64,000 nucleotides of DNA, taken from Scedosporium boydii. Lineage: Eukaryota > Ascomycota > Sordariomycetes > Microascales > Microascaceae. Position numbers and translations under genes: made by a program. Positions 12,722-26,474 of the stretch are shown piece by piece (position 1 is the stretch's first letter; each line of letters starts with the position of its first letter). The stretch covers positions 186,001 to 250,000 of the forward strand of contig NJFT01000028.1 of NCBI GenBank assembly GCA_002221725.1. Direction: 5' to 3'. Under the pieces are notes generated by a model, which was not told the origin of the DNA, ran no database searches, and saw only the letters and a list, made by a program, of their open reading frames with translations.

Positions 12722-13157
12722 ATGGTATGTATTTTACGCTATTTCGATATTTCTTTTATAGCACTGAAACTAACTTTCTACGTAGGCCGACAAACTCCGC
12801 ACGCAGCAAGAACTCGAGCGCCTTCAGGCGAAATACATAGGCACCGGCCACCCCGACACGTCGAGCTGGGAATGGCGCACCAACATCCACCGCGACACGC
12901 TCTCGTCCATCGTCGGACATCCTCCGCTTATCAACTACATTGCGACGGCCGAGAACGAGCCTATTCAGATTGTGCGCGCGAGGTTGATCAGGGTACGTTC
13001 CCGATCCTGCCTTGTCTTTCGATTTGTCTATGTAGAGAGTTGCTAACATGTTTTTTTTTCGTGGGTTTTCTAGCAAATGCTGCAACCTTGTGGTCCTCCT
13101 CCCCCGAGAGAGGAAGATATCCCGATTCCTGCCGAAATGATTCAGAAACGAAAATAA
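12722..13157 (+). CDS. SF3B5: Splicing factor 3B subunit 5 (SF3b10)
   Basis: Three exons, join(12722..12724, 12786..12992, 13074..13157), 97 aa. The first coding exon is the ATG alone: GTATGT follows directly, and the intron ends in TACGTAG before GCC. Diagnostic family segments are KYIGTGHPDTSSWEW, HRDTLSSIVGH and, after the second intron, QMLQPCGPP. Human SF3B5 has 86 aa; the extra residues here are C-terminal (a basic QKRK end). SF3b10 sits in the SF3b complex of U2 snRNP with SF3B1 and PHF5A-type subunits and helps recognise the branch site. It is nuclear. The gene converges on NSE3, leaving 217 bp between the two stop codons. Confidence 0.95.
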
Positions 13158-13374
13158 GTGAGGAAAACATAAACTAGACGACAAGCAGCTGGAGAAGTCT
13201 CATCCCCGAGATTACGCGGGTACGAGAAGTCAAGAGTGCTAGAGAAACGGCTTCGTCGCACGGGTATCATCACTGTTTTATGCTACTATACTGTAGCTAA
13301 TCATCTCTCTACTGGCGGGTGGCTGCCATACGTACGGGCCAACACTGTTGTCCCTTTTCGGCCCCTCAAACCCC

Positions 13375-14585
13375 TCAATCATCCTCAGCATAGCGGTTTC
13401 GCGTTCCTCGCCTACCACTCCGCCTCGGTGCCTCTTCCGCCATACGCGAGTTCCCCTCTCCATTATCCTCCTCGTCTTCTCCATCCTGCTGCGCCTCCCG
13501 CGGCTCCTCGCGCGGTTTCGTACCAAGACTTGCCGACAGCTGCTTCTCTAACTTGGGCGTCGCGCCTCCAAACACCTCCCTAATCATGCCCGCGACTCCT
13601 TCGGGCCCAACCTCCTGCTTGCCCCTAGGACCAACGAGCCAACTTATGTTTTTATCCTGATCGGCCGAAATATTCTCGACTCTCTTCGCGACGTATCCCG
13701 ACTTTTCCATCTTGGTTAGGACGTCGTCCGTCTTTTCTGCTCCGAGCTTGCTATCAGCGTTGAGCCTGGTGAGGTATCGTTTGAGCTTTTGCTCAGTGAT
13801 TTCGCCGCCGTTGAGCATAATGAGCGCGATAACCATGGTGTAGAAGCCGACGTAGGTCGCTTCCACTTCGGCCGTGGGCGCTTTCGAGGGCGTGACGATG
13901 AGGGGGTTTTGGAAGGGTTTAGGTAATGTCGAGACGAGGATCCATGTTTCGGCAACTTTCGTCTGGCTGTTGGCGCTTATAGCTATGGTGATGGCACCGG
14001 GAGTTAGCAGCTTTAGAAAGGGGTGATATCTTGGGCTAAATAGAACCAAACCTTTTCTCTTTTCCTCGAGCGTGAGCTTCTCCCTAGTAGGGAGTTGCGT
14101 CATCTCCATCCCGAAGACATGCTTCAGTTGCTCTTGCGCTCGTGCGAATACTTTTCTGAAAAGACGAGGGTGCTCTCCAAGCACTACACTTCTCGTCAGA
14201 ACATCATTCTCAATCTCAAGTATTCCTGACAGGATCTATCCCACCTTTGTCTCTTATGCCCTGCCGCCGTATTGGCGTTCTGGAGAACTCGCATGAAAGC
14301 GCATATCGAACCAACTTCGTCGCTAGTTGCTCCTCGAGGCCGCCGCCGGGTCTGTGGTCAATGTCCATTTCATCGTGATTATCTTCGTCTCCCTCCTCCA
14401 CAGAGTCGCCATCGTAGCCCCGGCGATTTGGTTGAATCGAAACATCCGCTTGTTCCGTATCTTCCTCGTCATATTCCGTCTGTTGCGTTCAACCGGTTAG
14501 CGAACGTGGGCGAAGGGCGCAAAGGGCGCAATCAAATTCAAAAGGGTAAGATCTGTACCTGGCGACGGCGTCGTGGGGGAGCCAT
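13375..14585 (-). CDS. NSE3: SMC5/6 complex subunit Nse3 (MAGE-domain protein)
   Basis: Three exons, complement(13375..14183, 14245..14479, 14559..14585), 356 aa. Exon 1 codes only nine residues (MAPPRRRRQ). An acidic linker rich in Asp/Glu follows, then the MAGE homology region: LATKLVRYALSCEFSRTPIRR, joined across a 61-bp intron to VLGEHPRLFRKVFARAQEQL and HVFGMEM. The second winged-helix half includes FYTMVIALIMLNGGEITE. The C-terminus is an acidic and basic disordered tail. In the family, Nse3 binds Nse1 and Nse4 in the SMC5/6 complex, which acts in recombinational DNA repair and replication-fork stability. The first intron from the 3' side uses a weak GTGGGA donor; it is the only phase-compatible choice I found. 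Divergent from SLS1. Confidence 0.88.
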
Positions 14586-14935
14586 TCTAAAGTAACAGGG
14601 AAAAGGTCACAATTCGGAAAGAGGATTATCGAGCACGGGGGTTTTATCTATGACTTGGTAGCGTTGAAAGGCGATGCTTTAAGCTGCGTCGTCCAATTCA
14701 CTTTTGCGCTTTGGAGGGGTGTGGTCAACGCGACTTCCATTTACACCGTATTTGGACGCGTTAAGGTGGATCGGAAAATCTTTGTTCCTTATCGATAAGA
14801 GCAAGGAAATGGAAATTTGATGTTTGCTGCTTGAGCTGGGCGTCAAACATTTTGCTTCGATGAACCCTTGAATAACTAGCAGCTTTCTCTCCTCTTCTTT
14901 TAGTTGTATAATTGTTTCATGTAAATCTATTCTCA
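14586..14935. promoter_or_regulatory. divergent intergenic region between NSE3 and SLS1
   Basis: 350 bp separate the NSE3 (-) and SLS1 (+) start codons and must contain both promoters. No TATA box or other motif stands out to me. Confidence 0.5.
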
Positions 14936-17785
14936 ATGCTTTCTAAAGCTGCATACGCAGCTCGCGTATGCCGAACATGTCGCGTCCAGCTCCAGCTCAA
15001 TAACGGCCACTACAGGCCGGCCATACTTACTCCTCAACCCTTACGTTTTGGAAGGCTGCGATACTCGACGAACACTACCGAAGATGCTGATCGCAAGCCC
15101 GAAACGGCTGAAAACCCCGTCGAGGAAGCAAAAGAAACCGTCGGCGAAGATACTACCCCCGCGGTGAAGTCGGAACCAGTGGAAACCCTCGCGACCGAAA
15201 GCGACAAGCCTCTCGAGCCGACGTCTAAGCCAAGGCCGCGCAGGAATGCCAGGCGTGGCATCAACCATAGATTCGATCTCGAGACTCCCAGTCTTGGCAT
15301 GGATATCCTCGGAAAGCCGGGCCACACCATAGTCCTGCGCGATCGCAAGAGGAAGAGGAGGGAGCCACCGAAGGTAGTCGAGGACGGGGATAAGGACGAT
15401 GGATCAATTGCGAACCAGCTCAAACTCGAGGGGAGTCTGGAAGACCAGGACCGTGATATCACTGTTGAAGAAGCTCGGCGGAACATCGAAGAGCTGCGGC
15501 CGAGTGAGTCGCGCGACCTGCTTGCGCGTGAGTTCGATGAGCTTCTGAATACACTCCTCGACGGCTTCACCACGGCGCAGTTGGAAGACTACATGTCTTC
15601 GTCGATAGCCATTAAGTCAGGTCCAAGAGATGTGCCTTTGTCGGATAAGAAGAGGCGGGACGTGGTGAAGCAGGTTACGGGGAGCCTGGGGACGAAGTTA
15701 AGGTATCCGGTTCCACCGCTATACCACTGGATCAAGAAACAATACTCCTGGGTGCCGCCGCTGGATTATTATTGGGGCAGCTCGGCGAAGGAGAAGATTG
15801 CGTTGATTATCATGCGCATGTCTTGGCGTCTTCAGGTCATGGAAGAGACGCCGCATATCGGCGAGGTCGAGCTCAAAGTTGATAGCTCGACTCTCAACTT
15901 TCTTCTTAGTGAGTTAACCCCCCTCCCCGTTTCGCGGCCCTTATTCCGAATTCGGTCTAATATATTTAATAGCGGAAAACCGAACCATGAATACCATTAA
16001 CAGGCATCTTGGCGACGGTGCCGGCATCAAGGCCGTGCCTGACAAGGAGAGACTGCACATCTTTACCACCAGGTCGAAGTATGAAACAGTTCTCGCTCAA
16101 TTGGACAAGTTTGTTTCCAAGATTCGGCACTCTACTATCCCAATGTCAGGTTTGGGTTCCAAGAGACTTAGTAAAGAGGATCTCCGTCAACTGAGCATCT
16201 TGACCACCACATGGCTTGAGTATGGTGCCGGTTCAAAAGCGGTACGTTTACGGGTTCTTGTGATGTGTGATTTTAGCCCCAGCTCCTAACACCAGACTGT
16301 CTTCTCTAGATCCACGTTTTCTGGCTCCAGAATGAGAAGCGCCCGGACTCCGTTGAGTCGACCAAGGATGTCATCTACCGCCTTCTGTCCCATGCGACGC
16401 AGCAACCTGGCCTCAAGAGACCATCCTTCGACATAATTTACGATGAGACCAAGATCAAGGAACGTGATCTTTTGCTTCTCAGGCTTTGGGGCGACAACCA
16501 TGAGCTACCATGGGACAAACGATACCACGTGTGGTCTAGGCTTGTACATCCAGCGCTGCCTAAGCCGACCTATGAACAACGGGTTGTTGAGGAAGAGGTA
16601 CCAGCGGAAGATGGTGCTGCTCCAGCGTTGGAGACCCAGACGGAAGAAGGCTCAACAACGTCCGCCGTGTCTGAAGACTCTGCCCTCCCTGCCTCGACAG
16701 AAGCAGCGCAAGGTGAAGCCACCACGACTACGCAGGATAACTTAGACAAAGATACGGACGAGCCATCCACGGCTGTAATCAAGCTGCCCGCCATACGTTG
16801 GGCTGGCGCCGATAGCCCCCCAGAAGGATGGCACCCACATACTACCAGCACGACTGCCACGTTCGGGCACATCCTGTACCCTTATACCTCATCCGAGCCC
16901 TACACGCCCCTCAAAAAGGGCGATTTCCCCACCAAGCTCCGCCCCGTCTCCCCTCCACCCTCCGCCCTGACATCTCTACAAGCCCCACCCTCATCCGCGC
17001 CCAACGAGACCACCACGAAGATCATCCTCCGTTTCGTCCCCCACCCGGAACTCCCCAAGCCCTCGCGAGAAGTCTCTCCCGACCTAGAATTCCACCTGCG
17101 CATAGAGCCCTCCCAGCTCTCGGGCCCGCTATCCTGGCCCTCGACCGCCAAGCGGCTCTTCGCCATCAACGAGCGCAAGGTCTCCCAGGTCCTCCTCCCC
17201 GGCTCTCCCGTCGACGCCGAAATCACACAATCCATCACGCACGAGATCCGGCCCGAGACCCTCGAAGCCTCCGAGCCCCTACGCACTTTCTTCGACCTCT
17301 CCAAGCTTGACCTCTCGACGGGGACTCTCCTGACCCCTCCTTCTCTCTCCCTGCCCATCCCCACAATGTTCATCCGCCGTACAGCGAGTGACGACCTCTC
17401 TACCGCCTCGGGATCGAGCCTCACGGACACCACCGACGCCAAATTCCTCTTCGCCGGCCTAGAGCTCCACACCGAATCCTCCCTCCCCTTCCACGGCCAC
17501 ACCCTCCGCTACACTTCCGTCGAAGCAGGCCACCACGCAGGCCGCAGCGCCCAGCTCTCCCTCGACGCAAGTCCCTCCACCACACAAACCACCACCACCA
17601 CCACCACTACTGCCTCTACTACCACCGGCGACGACATCTCCCCCGACCCAGAAGACGCCACCAACAACCTACTCACCAGGTCCTATCTGAAAGAGGTCCT
17701 ACAGGTCGCCAACGGGCGGTATTTCCCTTGGATCGGCTCAAGGCCCGTTGAGCATGTCGCTTCGGCGGATGAGCTGGCGGCTTGA
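14936..17785 (+). CDS. SLS1: Sls1-family mitochondrial inner-membrane regulator
   Basis: Three exons, join(14936..15908, 15973..16241, 16310..17785), 905 aa. The N-terminus (about 45 residues) is rich in Arg, Ala and Ser with no acidic residues, and ends RLRYST, a plausible processing-peptidase site, so mitochondrial import is likely. Basic and acidic linkers follow to about residue 150, then the conserved Sls1 region (EFDELLNTLLDGFT, YPVPPLYHWIKKQYSW, IGEVELKVD) continuing through exon 2. Exon 3 begins IHVFWLQNEKRPDSVEST. The last half is Thr/Ser/Pro-rich, with a Thr run near residue 850. Yeast Sls1 is an inner-membrane protein that couples mitochondrial transcription to translation on the matrix side. 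The start is the first ATG after non-coding sequence. Confidence 0.88.
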
Positions 17786-18549
17786 TTTACTTTCCTCTTG
17801 TGTATTTCTAGTTTTTCTTGTATTTCTTCTAGATTTTTGTCTTCTTTTGCTTAATGTTTGTATTTTTTCTCCTCTTTTTTTTTTCTGCTTCCCATTCCAT
17901 TTTCGGCAGGGAGGGGGGGATCGATTTAGATGGGGACAACCTGTAAAATATAGAACTACTCGGACTTTTCTCATTGAACTATCTCTTTGAAACTTTCGTT
18001 GCGCATTTGTTGGTAATGGCTTGACCAGAAGGAGGAAGAGAAGCCTGTCTTTGGAGGGTGGAGAGTTGCATAGGTGTTAGCTTGGATGTTGAGCGAAGTC
18101 GAAAAAAATTGGAATAAACCTTTGGCACTTATGGGTACTAGATACGAATGCTAGAGCATCAAACATGCCCCTCGGCATGGATACAATTATATCAAGAGAG
18201 GATACGGTACGGTAATAATAGCCATAGACACCATGATCACGTTGACATTTAGGATCACGCAAGAGGGCAAAAACAGTCTTCGGGAGAAATCACTTCTTCG
18301 GGCTCTATCTTCTTTTGGTTGGGGGGTACTAAAGCACATGACAAAAAAAACCTTTTCTGTCTGCAGATGCCTGGACCATTCCATCTCCCTACGTGTCCCT
18401 TAACGACACGAGGTAGTCCTTAAAGTGCTCATGCATCTTAGAGCAAAAATGATATTATAGCGCCATCGCAGAAGTGAGTACAGGTCCGACGAGCGAAGTG
18501 CTTCGCTTGATTGCCCGCCGGAGGGGAGGGAGATTTAGGAGGGGGTAAT
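17786..18549. other. convergent 3' region between SLS1 and TEF1
   Basis: 764 bp between two converging stop codons. It contains T-rich tracts just after SLS1 (17.82-17.89 kb) and short A runs near 18.1 and 18.34 kb, consistent with two 3' UTRs. No gene is seen. Confidence 0.6.
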
Positions 18550-20643
<2,094 letters not shown>

Positions 20644-20711
20644 TGTGAAGGTTTGATCTGGTTAGAAAAAAAAAAGGTGAAAAAAGTTGAATAGGGAGAT
20701 GGAAAGGAATT

Positions 20712-20799
20712 CTGAAGCAGACAGTTAGTTCGCGACGCTCTCAATAAAGATGAAGACGATGAGAACGATGGAAAAGCAGTAAGAAGAGGATAAACATAC
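20712..20799 (-). other. probable 5' UTR intron of TEF1
   Basis: On the coding strand a GTATGT donor, an ACTAAC branch sequence and a CTTCAG acceptor span 88 bp, ending 68 bp upstream of the ATG. Leader introns are common in highly expressed fungal translation genes. The call rests on splice-site sequence only. Confidence 0.6.
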
Positions 20800-21049
20800 G
20801 CAGATTGGGATGCCAAATCGATCCTCGGTGTGCGAGACGATCAGAAAAGTTCAAAAAGTGTGTGATGGATGGAGGAGAGGGAGGTGGTGTTTTTAAAGGC
20901 GACTGGGGAAAAACGAGTCGAGGGAAGTGAGGGGCAAAGCACTTTTTTTGGGAGGGGTAGATTTCAAAGTTTTTGTGCAGGCCTGGCCGGGAAACCGCCA
21001 TCCCACCTTTAGGGCAAGTCAATAAGTCAATGGGATGTTCCCTTTCCGG

Positions 21050-21054
21050 CCAAT
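21050..21054 (+). promoter_or_regulatory. CCAAT box upstream of TEF1
   Basis: CCAATCAG in the CCGGCCAATCAGAGC context, about 400 bp upstream of the TEF1 ATG. It matches the core of the fungal CCAAT-binding complex; use in this promoter is inferred. Confidence 0.4.
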
Positions 21055-21970
21055 CAGAGCCTGCGCTTTCCCGACCCGCGAAATACAAACTCGTACCTTG
21101 ATTGTACCTTCCTAGGTTTCCTGCGCTTTCCAGATTTCCAGATGCCCAACTTGCTCCAGTCGCGCCTAACAAGTCTCCAGTGCTGCTTCCTCCTTTCCGT
21201 GACTCACGTAATGAGCAGAGAAAGCTGCATTGCGACTTGGAAACGAACGAACAAGGGAGTCCATCATTCCAATCTCGTACTTCGGTACTTCATAGCTCGT
21301 AGCTCGTAGCTTGTAGCCCGCACTCCCTCGTTCTCGTTCTTTCTCGACTGGCCTTGGGGGGTCGCCGCCTCCAATGTCTGCTTCGTACACGGTCCTTTCC
21401 CATGGCAAATTTTGGCCCGTTTATGTGGGGAAACCTGAGACTGCCACTGTGGCAAAGCGACCCTCCAATCCACTCCGTTGCTCAACACAACTTTTTTTTC
21501 TCCCGTCTTGTTCTCCTCGCTAGTCTTATCTACTAGTCTAGTTTAAGATAATTCTCCTGTGAAAGCTCTTCTTCTCGGACATCTCCTTGCGAGAATGATA
21601 CGCGACCGAGGCCCCTCCAAGCCTAAGAAAGTACGTGTGTGGAGTGGTGCCTACGGAACGCTATGGAGAGAGGGGCGCGAATGGAGGGGCTAAAGAAAAA
21701 AAAAAATTTCAATACTTTCGATGGCGGGGTAACTTGCAGCACAATGTGAGACGAAAATCCGGGAGAGCTGTGTCCTTGCTGTCCCCTGTCCTCAGAGATG
21801 CCCATGTCCGTGACCGACGCGGCACAGAATAGGCTGCTGTGCAAAATACAACAGGACAGGTTCTTCGCGATGGACCAAGCATGGTCTGGCCCTGGTCCAA
21901 AGTTGGCCCCATGCTACCTTGTTGCATGTGTCCACAAGGTCCAATTTGTTGACGTCTGTTGAAGTTTAGT

Positions 21971-21981
21971 CTACGAAGTAG
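21971..21981. repeat. short inverted repeat CTAC-GAA-GTAG
   Basis: Same element as in the first 6 kb, with complementary C-G outer bases. It lies in the TEF1-SEC21 intergenic DNA. Confidence 0.55.
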
Positions 21982-22916
21982 GAGCAGGCCCGATGATACT
22001 ACACGACGCTGGACGACAATTGCGGTCGAAAAGAGCCCACATGGAACGCCGCACGCCAAACCTAGATGATCCACCCCTGGCGAGAAGAAGACGCAAAAAA
22101 ATGAATAAAATATGGAGTTCGCAGAGAAGAAGTAAAATTGGCCGCTTTACTCGCCGCATAAAAAAAAAAGCTAGCAGCGCGCAGAATAATATGAGCGGTG
22201 GGATTGGCATGCAGCGCCGAGCTGACGAGTACCCGACATGTACCTGTGGGATCTGATGGTAAAAATACATTTTGTTGATAATGCTGGAATTCCTGCGGTG
22301 GCCAAACAGCAGCCAGCACAGCCTTCTTCCCCTCCATTATCTGCCAAGTAGCTTGGAGGGGTAATGGTGCTTTGATGATGGAAAAGCGTAATACAAAACG
22401 GATGGATAAGTCGAAATCTCAGACGAGCTGCGGCCTTCATTCCACACCGCATTACTCACACATAAGCGCCGGTGACTCTTGAGTTTCCATTGTCTGGGCG
22501 GGCGGTGTTCCTGAGGGACTGAGCTACTTCGTAAACTTATATTCATGTGATGTCCTCTCGCGACAAGAGGACCCGAAGCTCTTTGAGTTTTGTTCTTTGG
22601 TCGGATCAGATGTCAAACAGCCGTTGATTCCTCCGAGGGTTTTTCGCATCAATGATGTTGTGGGATGGGAGATGATAGGCTTGTTGGGTCGCCAAGTTCC
22701 ATCGAGGCCTGCTCGTACCGTACTGGCCTAGAGTTGTTCTGGAAATCACCATCTTGGCCCGTGACAGGGCAGTGCCTCAGAACAAACACAAGGCAGCACT
22801 GATCCATCTCCCCTCAATACAACAAACATATATTACGCGTGCACGGAGATCACATCGGTTTACAAATTGGATTTTTGAGCTGTGATACCCTGAGGTTGGA
22901 GGAAAAAAAAAATAAA

Positions 22917-22970
22917 AAGAAGAAGAAGAAGAAGAAGAAGAAGAAGAAGAAGAAGAAGAAGAAGAAGAAG
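22917..22970 (+). repeat. (AAG)18 trinucleotide microsatellite
   Basis: Eighteen uninterrupted AAG units (54 bp) preceded by an A-rich run, about 420 bp upstream of SEC21. In one frame of the minus strand it reads as poly-Ser and in another as poly-Phe; neither is credible as a gene. Confidence 0.95.
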
Positions 22971-23234
22971 AATCTAACAAGGCTCTGATTGAGGTGTGTA
23001 ACTTGGTAAAGGATGGTGTCTGTCTCGAACCGGGCAATGCAGTAGCAAATGATGATGGCTCTAGCTATCACTCTTCAAAGCTGGAAGATAACGAGAAAGG
23101 ATCGACGAAGACACCAATTGATGGCAGGAATAGCTCCAGGGTCGAGGCGTTGTGGGCTCTTAGCATTTCCCAAACGCTGCCAGATGCCAGCTGTATGACA
23201 CTGGAGCTAAGACCGTGGCACCTCGTCCAAAGTA

Positions 23235-23244
23235 GTCACGTGAC
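23235..23244. promoter_or_regulatory. E-box palindrome GTCACGTGAC upstream of SEC21
   Basis: A perfect 10-bp palindrome containing CACGTG, about 145 bp upstream of the SEC21 ATG. bHLH factors such as Cbf1 bind this core. Function here is inferred from sequence and position only. Confidence 0.45.
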
Positions 23245-23389
23245 TTACTCAACCGCCCCTATTGAGCATCTCAGACGTCCAAGCTCGCAACGTGGTTCGA
23301 AGGGGGGATACTATACACGCACACTTCACGTCCCAACCTCTAGATCCCCGACGCCGTAGACGAGGACTCCGATCCCAAACTCGCCCACC

Positions 23390-26300
23390 ATGAGCTACGG
23401 CAAGAAAGACGAAGATGCCGATTTAGGCCTTGTCAAGGTCGATCGGACCCAGGTCTTCCAAGAGGGTATGTGGCCCGAAATCGACGCCTAAAAGCGGTGA
23501 TGCTGCGGTCCATCACTGGTATACACCAGGGAGAAGCAGAAGCAATAGCTAACTTGACCACCCCCCCAACAGCGCGATTGTTTAACAGTTCGCCGATACA
23601 ACCTCGAAAATGCCGTATCCTCCTTACCAAGATCGCCCTCCTCCTGTACACGGGGGAAAAGTTCCCCACAAATGAAGCTACCACGCTCTTCTTTGGCATC
23701 TCGAAGCTATTCCAGAATAAGGATCCCAGCTTGCGACAAATGGTCCACCTAATCATCAAGGAGCTTGCCAACTCCGCCGAAGACATAATCATGGTCACCA
23801 GTACCATTATGAAGGATACTGGCGGCAGCGCCGAGTCCATCTACCGACCCAATGCCATTCGAGCTCTGTGCCGCATTATCGATGTGAGTGCCTTGCTATA
23901 TCCCGGGTGTAGTCGACTGCGGACCTTTAGGTTTGATATATTAGGGCTAATGTAGGTTTTCTTGTGTCTAGGCTACCACCGTGCAATCGATTGAGCGAGT
24001 AATGAAGACGGCAATCGTGGATAAGAACCCATCGGTATCTTCCGCTGCCCTCGTATCCTCCTATCACCTTCTCCCCATTGCCAGGGATGTCGTTAAGCGA
24101 TGGCAAAGCGAGACCCAAGAGGCTGCGGCCTCGACGAAGTCCTCGGGGGGCTTTTCGCTAGGCTTCTCCGGCAGCCAGATGCCTGCCAACAACTCGACTA
24201 TGGCGCAATACCATGCCATTGGCCTCCTCTACCAGATGCGCATGCACGACAGGATGGCGCTGGTCAAGATGGTGCAGCAGTTTGGGGTTGCTGGCGCCGT
24301 CAAGAGTGCTGCTGCGGTTGTCATGCTTGTCCGGTTAGCGGCCCAGCTTGCCGAGGAGGATGCGTCGCTGAGGAAGCCGATGATGCAGCTTCTCGACGGT
24401 TGGCTGAGGCACAAGTCGGAAATGGTCAACTTCGAGGCTGCCAAGGCCATCTGCGACATGCGAGACGTTACCGACAACGAGGTTGCCCAGGCCGTGCACG
24501 TCCTCCAGCTCTTCCTCACGTCGCCTCGTGCCGTCACCAAGTTCGCGGCGCTCCGGATCCTCCATAGCATCGCTTCGTTCAAGCCCAACGCTGTCAGCCC
24601 TTGCAACCCCGATATCGAGCTTTTGATCTCCAACAGCAACCGGTCAATCGCCACGTTTGCCATCACGACGCTCCTTAAGACGGGTAACGAGGCCAGCGTT
24701 GATCGATTGATGAAGCAGATTTCGGGCTTCATGTCGGAGATTACCGACGAGTTCAAGATCACCATCGTCGAGGCGATCCGAACCTTGTGTCTCAAGTTCC
24801 CGAGCAAGCAGGCTGGCATGCTCACGTTCCTCAGCAGCATCCTCCGCGATGACGGCGGCTACGAGTTCAAGAGGGCGGTTGTCGAGAGCATGTTTGACCT
24901 GATCAAGTTTATCCCCGACTCCAAGGAGGAGGCGCTAGCGCATTTGTGCGAGTTTATCGAAGACTGCGAGTTCACGAAGCTGGCCGTCCGCATCCTTCAC
25001 CTGATCGGTCTCGAGGGCCCCAAGACGGCTCACCCGACCAAGTATATCCGCTACATCTACAACCGAGTGGTTTTGGAGAACGCCATCGTCCGGGCGGCTG
25101 CGGTGACTGCGCTCGCCAAGTTCGGTGTCGGTCAGAAGGACCCCGAGGTCAAGAAGAGCGTGCGCGTGCTTCTTACCAGGTGTCTCGACGATGTCGATGA
25201 CGAGGTCCGTGATCGGGCTGCGCTCAACCTTAGCCTCATGAAGGATGAGGAGGACGAGCTTGCGGAGAAGTTCGTTAAGAGCGGTATGTATAATCAAGGA
25301 AGCAGAGATTGTAGGTTATGTGTGTGATATCTAACTGGCGCCTTTTTTGCAGACGACATGTTCTCCCTCCCATACTTTGAGAACCAACTCGTTCTCTACG
25401 TCACATCGGACGAGAAGTCTACGTTTGATTCTCCATTCGACATCTCCAAGATCCCTGTCGTCACACGCGAGCAAGCCGACGCCGAAGACAGGACAAAGAA
25501 GCTGACTGTGACCACGCCCTCACTCAAGCCTCCCAAGGTGGGCCCCACAAAGACCAGCGCCTCGGGAGCGGACGCCGGAGCGTCGGCCGCAGCTGCTTCT
25601 CAGCGCTACGCGCAAGAGCTCATGCAGATCCCCGAGATGCGCGAGTTCGGCAGCGTGCTCAAGTCGTCCCTCCCCGTGGAGCTCACGGAGGCTGAGACGG
25701 AATACGCCGTCAGCGTGGTCAAGCACGTGTTCAAGGAGCACATCGTCCTCCAGTACGACGTCAAGAACACGCTCCCCGACACGGTGCTCGAGAACGTGTC
25801 GGTCGTGGCGACGCCGGCGGACGACGAGGAACTCGAGGAGGTCTTCATCATCCAGGCGGAGAAGCTGGCGACCGACGAGCCCGGCAAGGTGTACGTGGCG
25901 TTCCGCAAGGTCGAGGGCGAGGGCGCGCTCCCCGTCACGCAGTTCTCCAACGTGCTCAAGTTTACTAGCAAGGAGATCGACCCCGCCACGGGAGAGCCGG
26001 AGGAGACGGGTTACGATGACGAGTATGAGGTTGCCGAGTTTGAGTTGGCGGGGAGCGATTATGTGGTGCCGACTTTTGCTAGCAACTTTAATCATATTTG
26101 GGAGCAGGTTGGCGCGGCGGGCGAGGAGGCGCAGGAGACTTTGCAGCTCAGCAGCGTCAAGAGCATATCAGGTAAGGACCACATTTCTCTCCCTTTTTAT
26201 TATCTAAGAAGGTTGATTTTGCTAACGCAGTGACATTATAGATGCTACGGAACAACTCATCAAGGCACTCTCCCTACAAGCGCTCGAGGGTACAGACGTG

Positions 26301-26474
26301 CCCGTCAACCAGACCACGCATACTCTTAAGCTCTTGGGCAAGACGGTGAATGGAGGAAGGGTCATCAGCAGCATCAGGATGGCGTACTCGGCCAAGTCTG
26401 GAGTCACGATGAAGATTGTGGTGAGGGCCGAGGAGGAGGACGTGGCTGGGTTGGTTATCGCTTCGGTGGCTTAA
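23390..26474 (+). CDS. SEC21: Coatomer subunit gamma (COPI)
   Basis: Five exons, join(23390..23465, 23573..23883, 23972..25283, 25353..26171, 26242..26474), 916 aa, as expected for fungal gamma-COP. The N-terminal adaptin-type HEAT solenoid (about 25-540) begins QEARLFNSSPIQPRKCRILL and includes TLFFGISKLFQNKD and MVHLIIKELA. After a Lys/Ala-rich hinge (near 570) the gamma-appendage runs to the end (LQYDVKNTLPDTVLENVSV, then LGKTVNGGRVISSIRMAY). Gamma-COP belongs to the F-subcomplex of COPI, which coats Golgi-to-ER and intra-Golgi vesicles and binds cargo and Arf-GAP. Each exon join restores a conserved peptide. An E-box palindrome lies about 145 bp upstream. Confidence 0.96.

Larger units (their letters stand above)
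20800..23389. other. divergent intergenic region between TEF1 and SEC21
   Basis: 2.6 kb with no supportable gene. The TEF1 side (to about 21.5 kb) holds its promoter, including a CCAAT box near 21050. The middle contains a tandem AGCTCGT repeat (about 21293-21316), a CTACGAAGTAG inverted repeat (21971-21981) and a related TACTTCGTA near 22525. The SEC21 side contains an AAG microsatellite and an E-box palindrome. Short open frames here are low-complexity or overlap each other. Confidence 0.6.

Noticed and set aside
22917..22970. repeat array as possible CRISPR
   Set aside because: Simple trinucleotide microsatellite with no spacers, in a eukaryotic genome.
22850..23071. minus-strand poly-Ser/poly-Phe frames over 22.8-23.1 kb
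   Set aside because: They are translations of the (AAG)18 microsatellite and flanking A-rich DNA.
24229..24840. 203-codon minus-strand frame opposite SEC21
   Set aside because: Antisense of conserved HEAT-repeat coding sequence; no features of its own.
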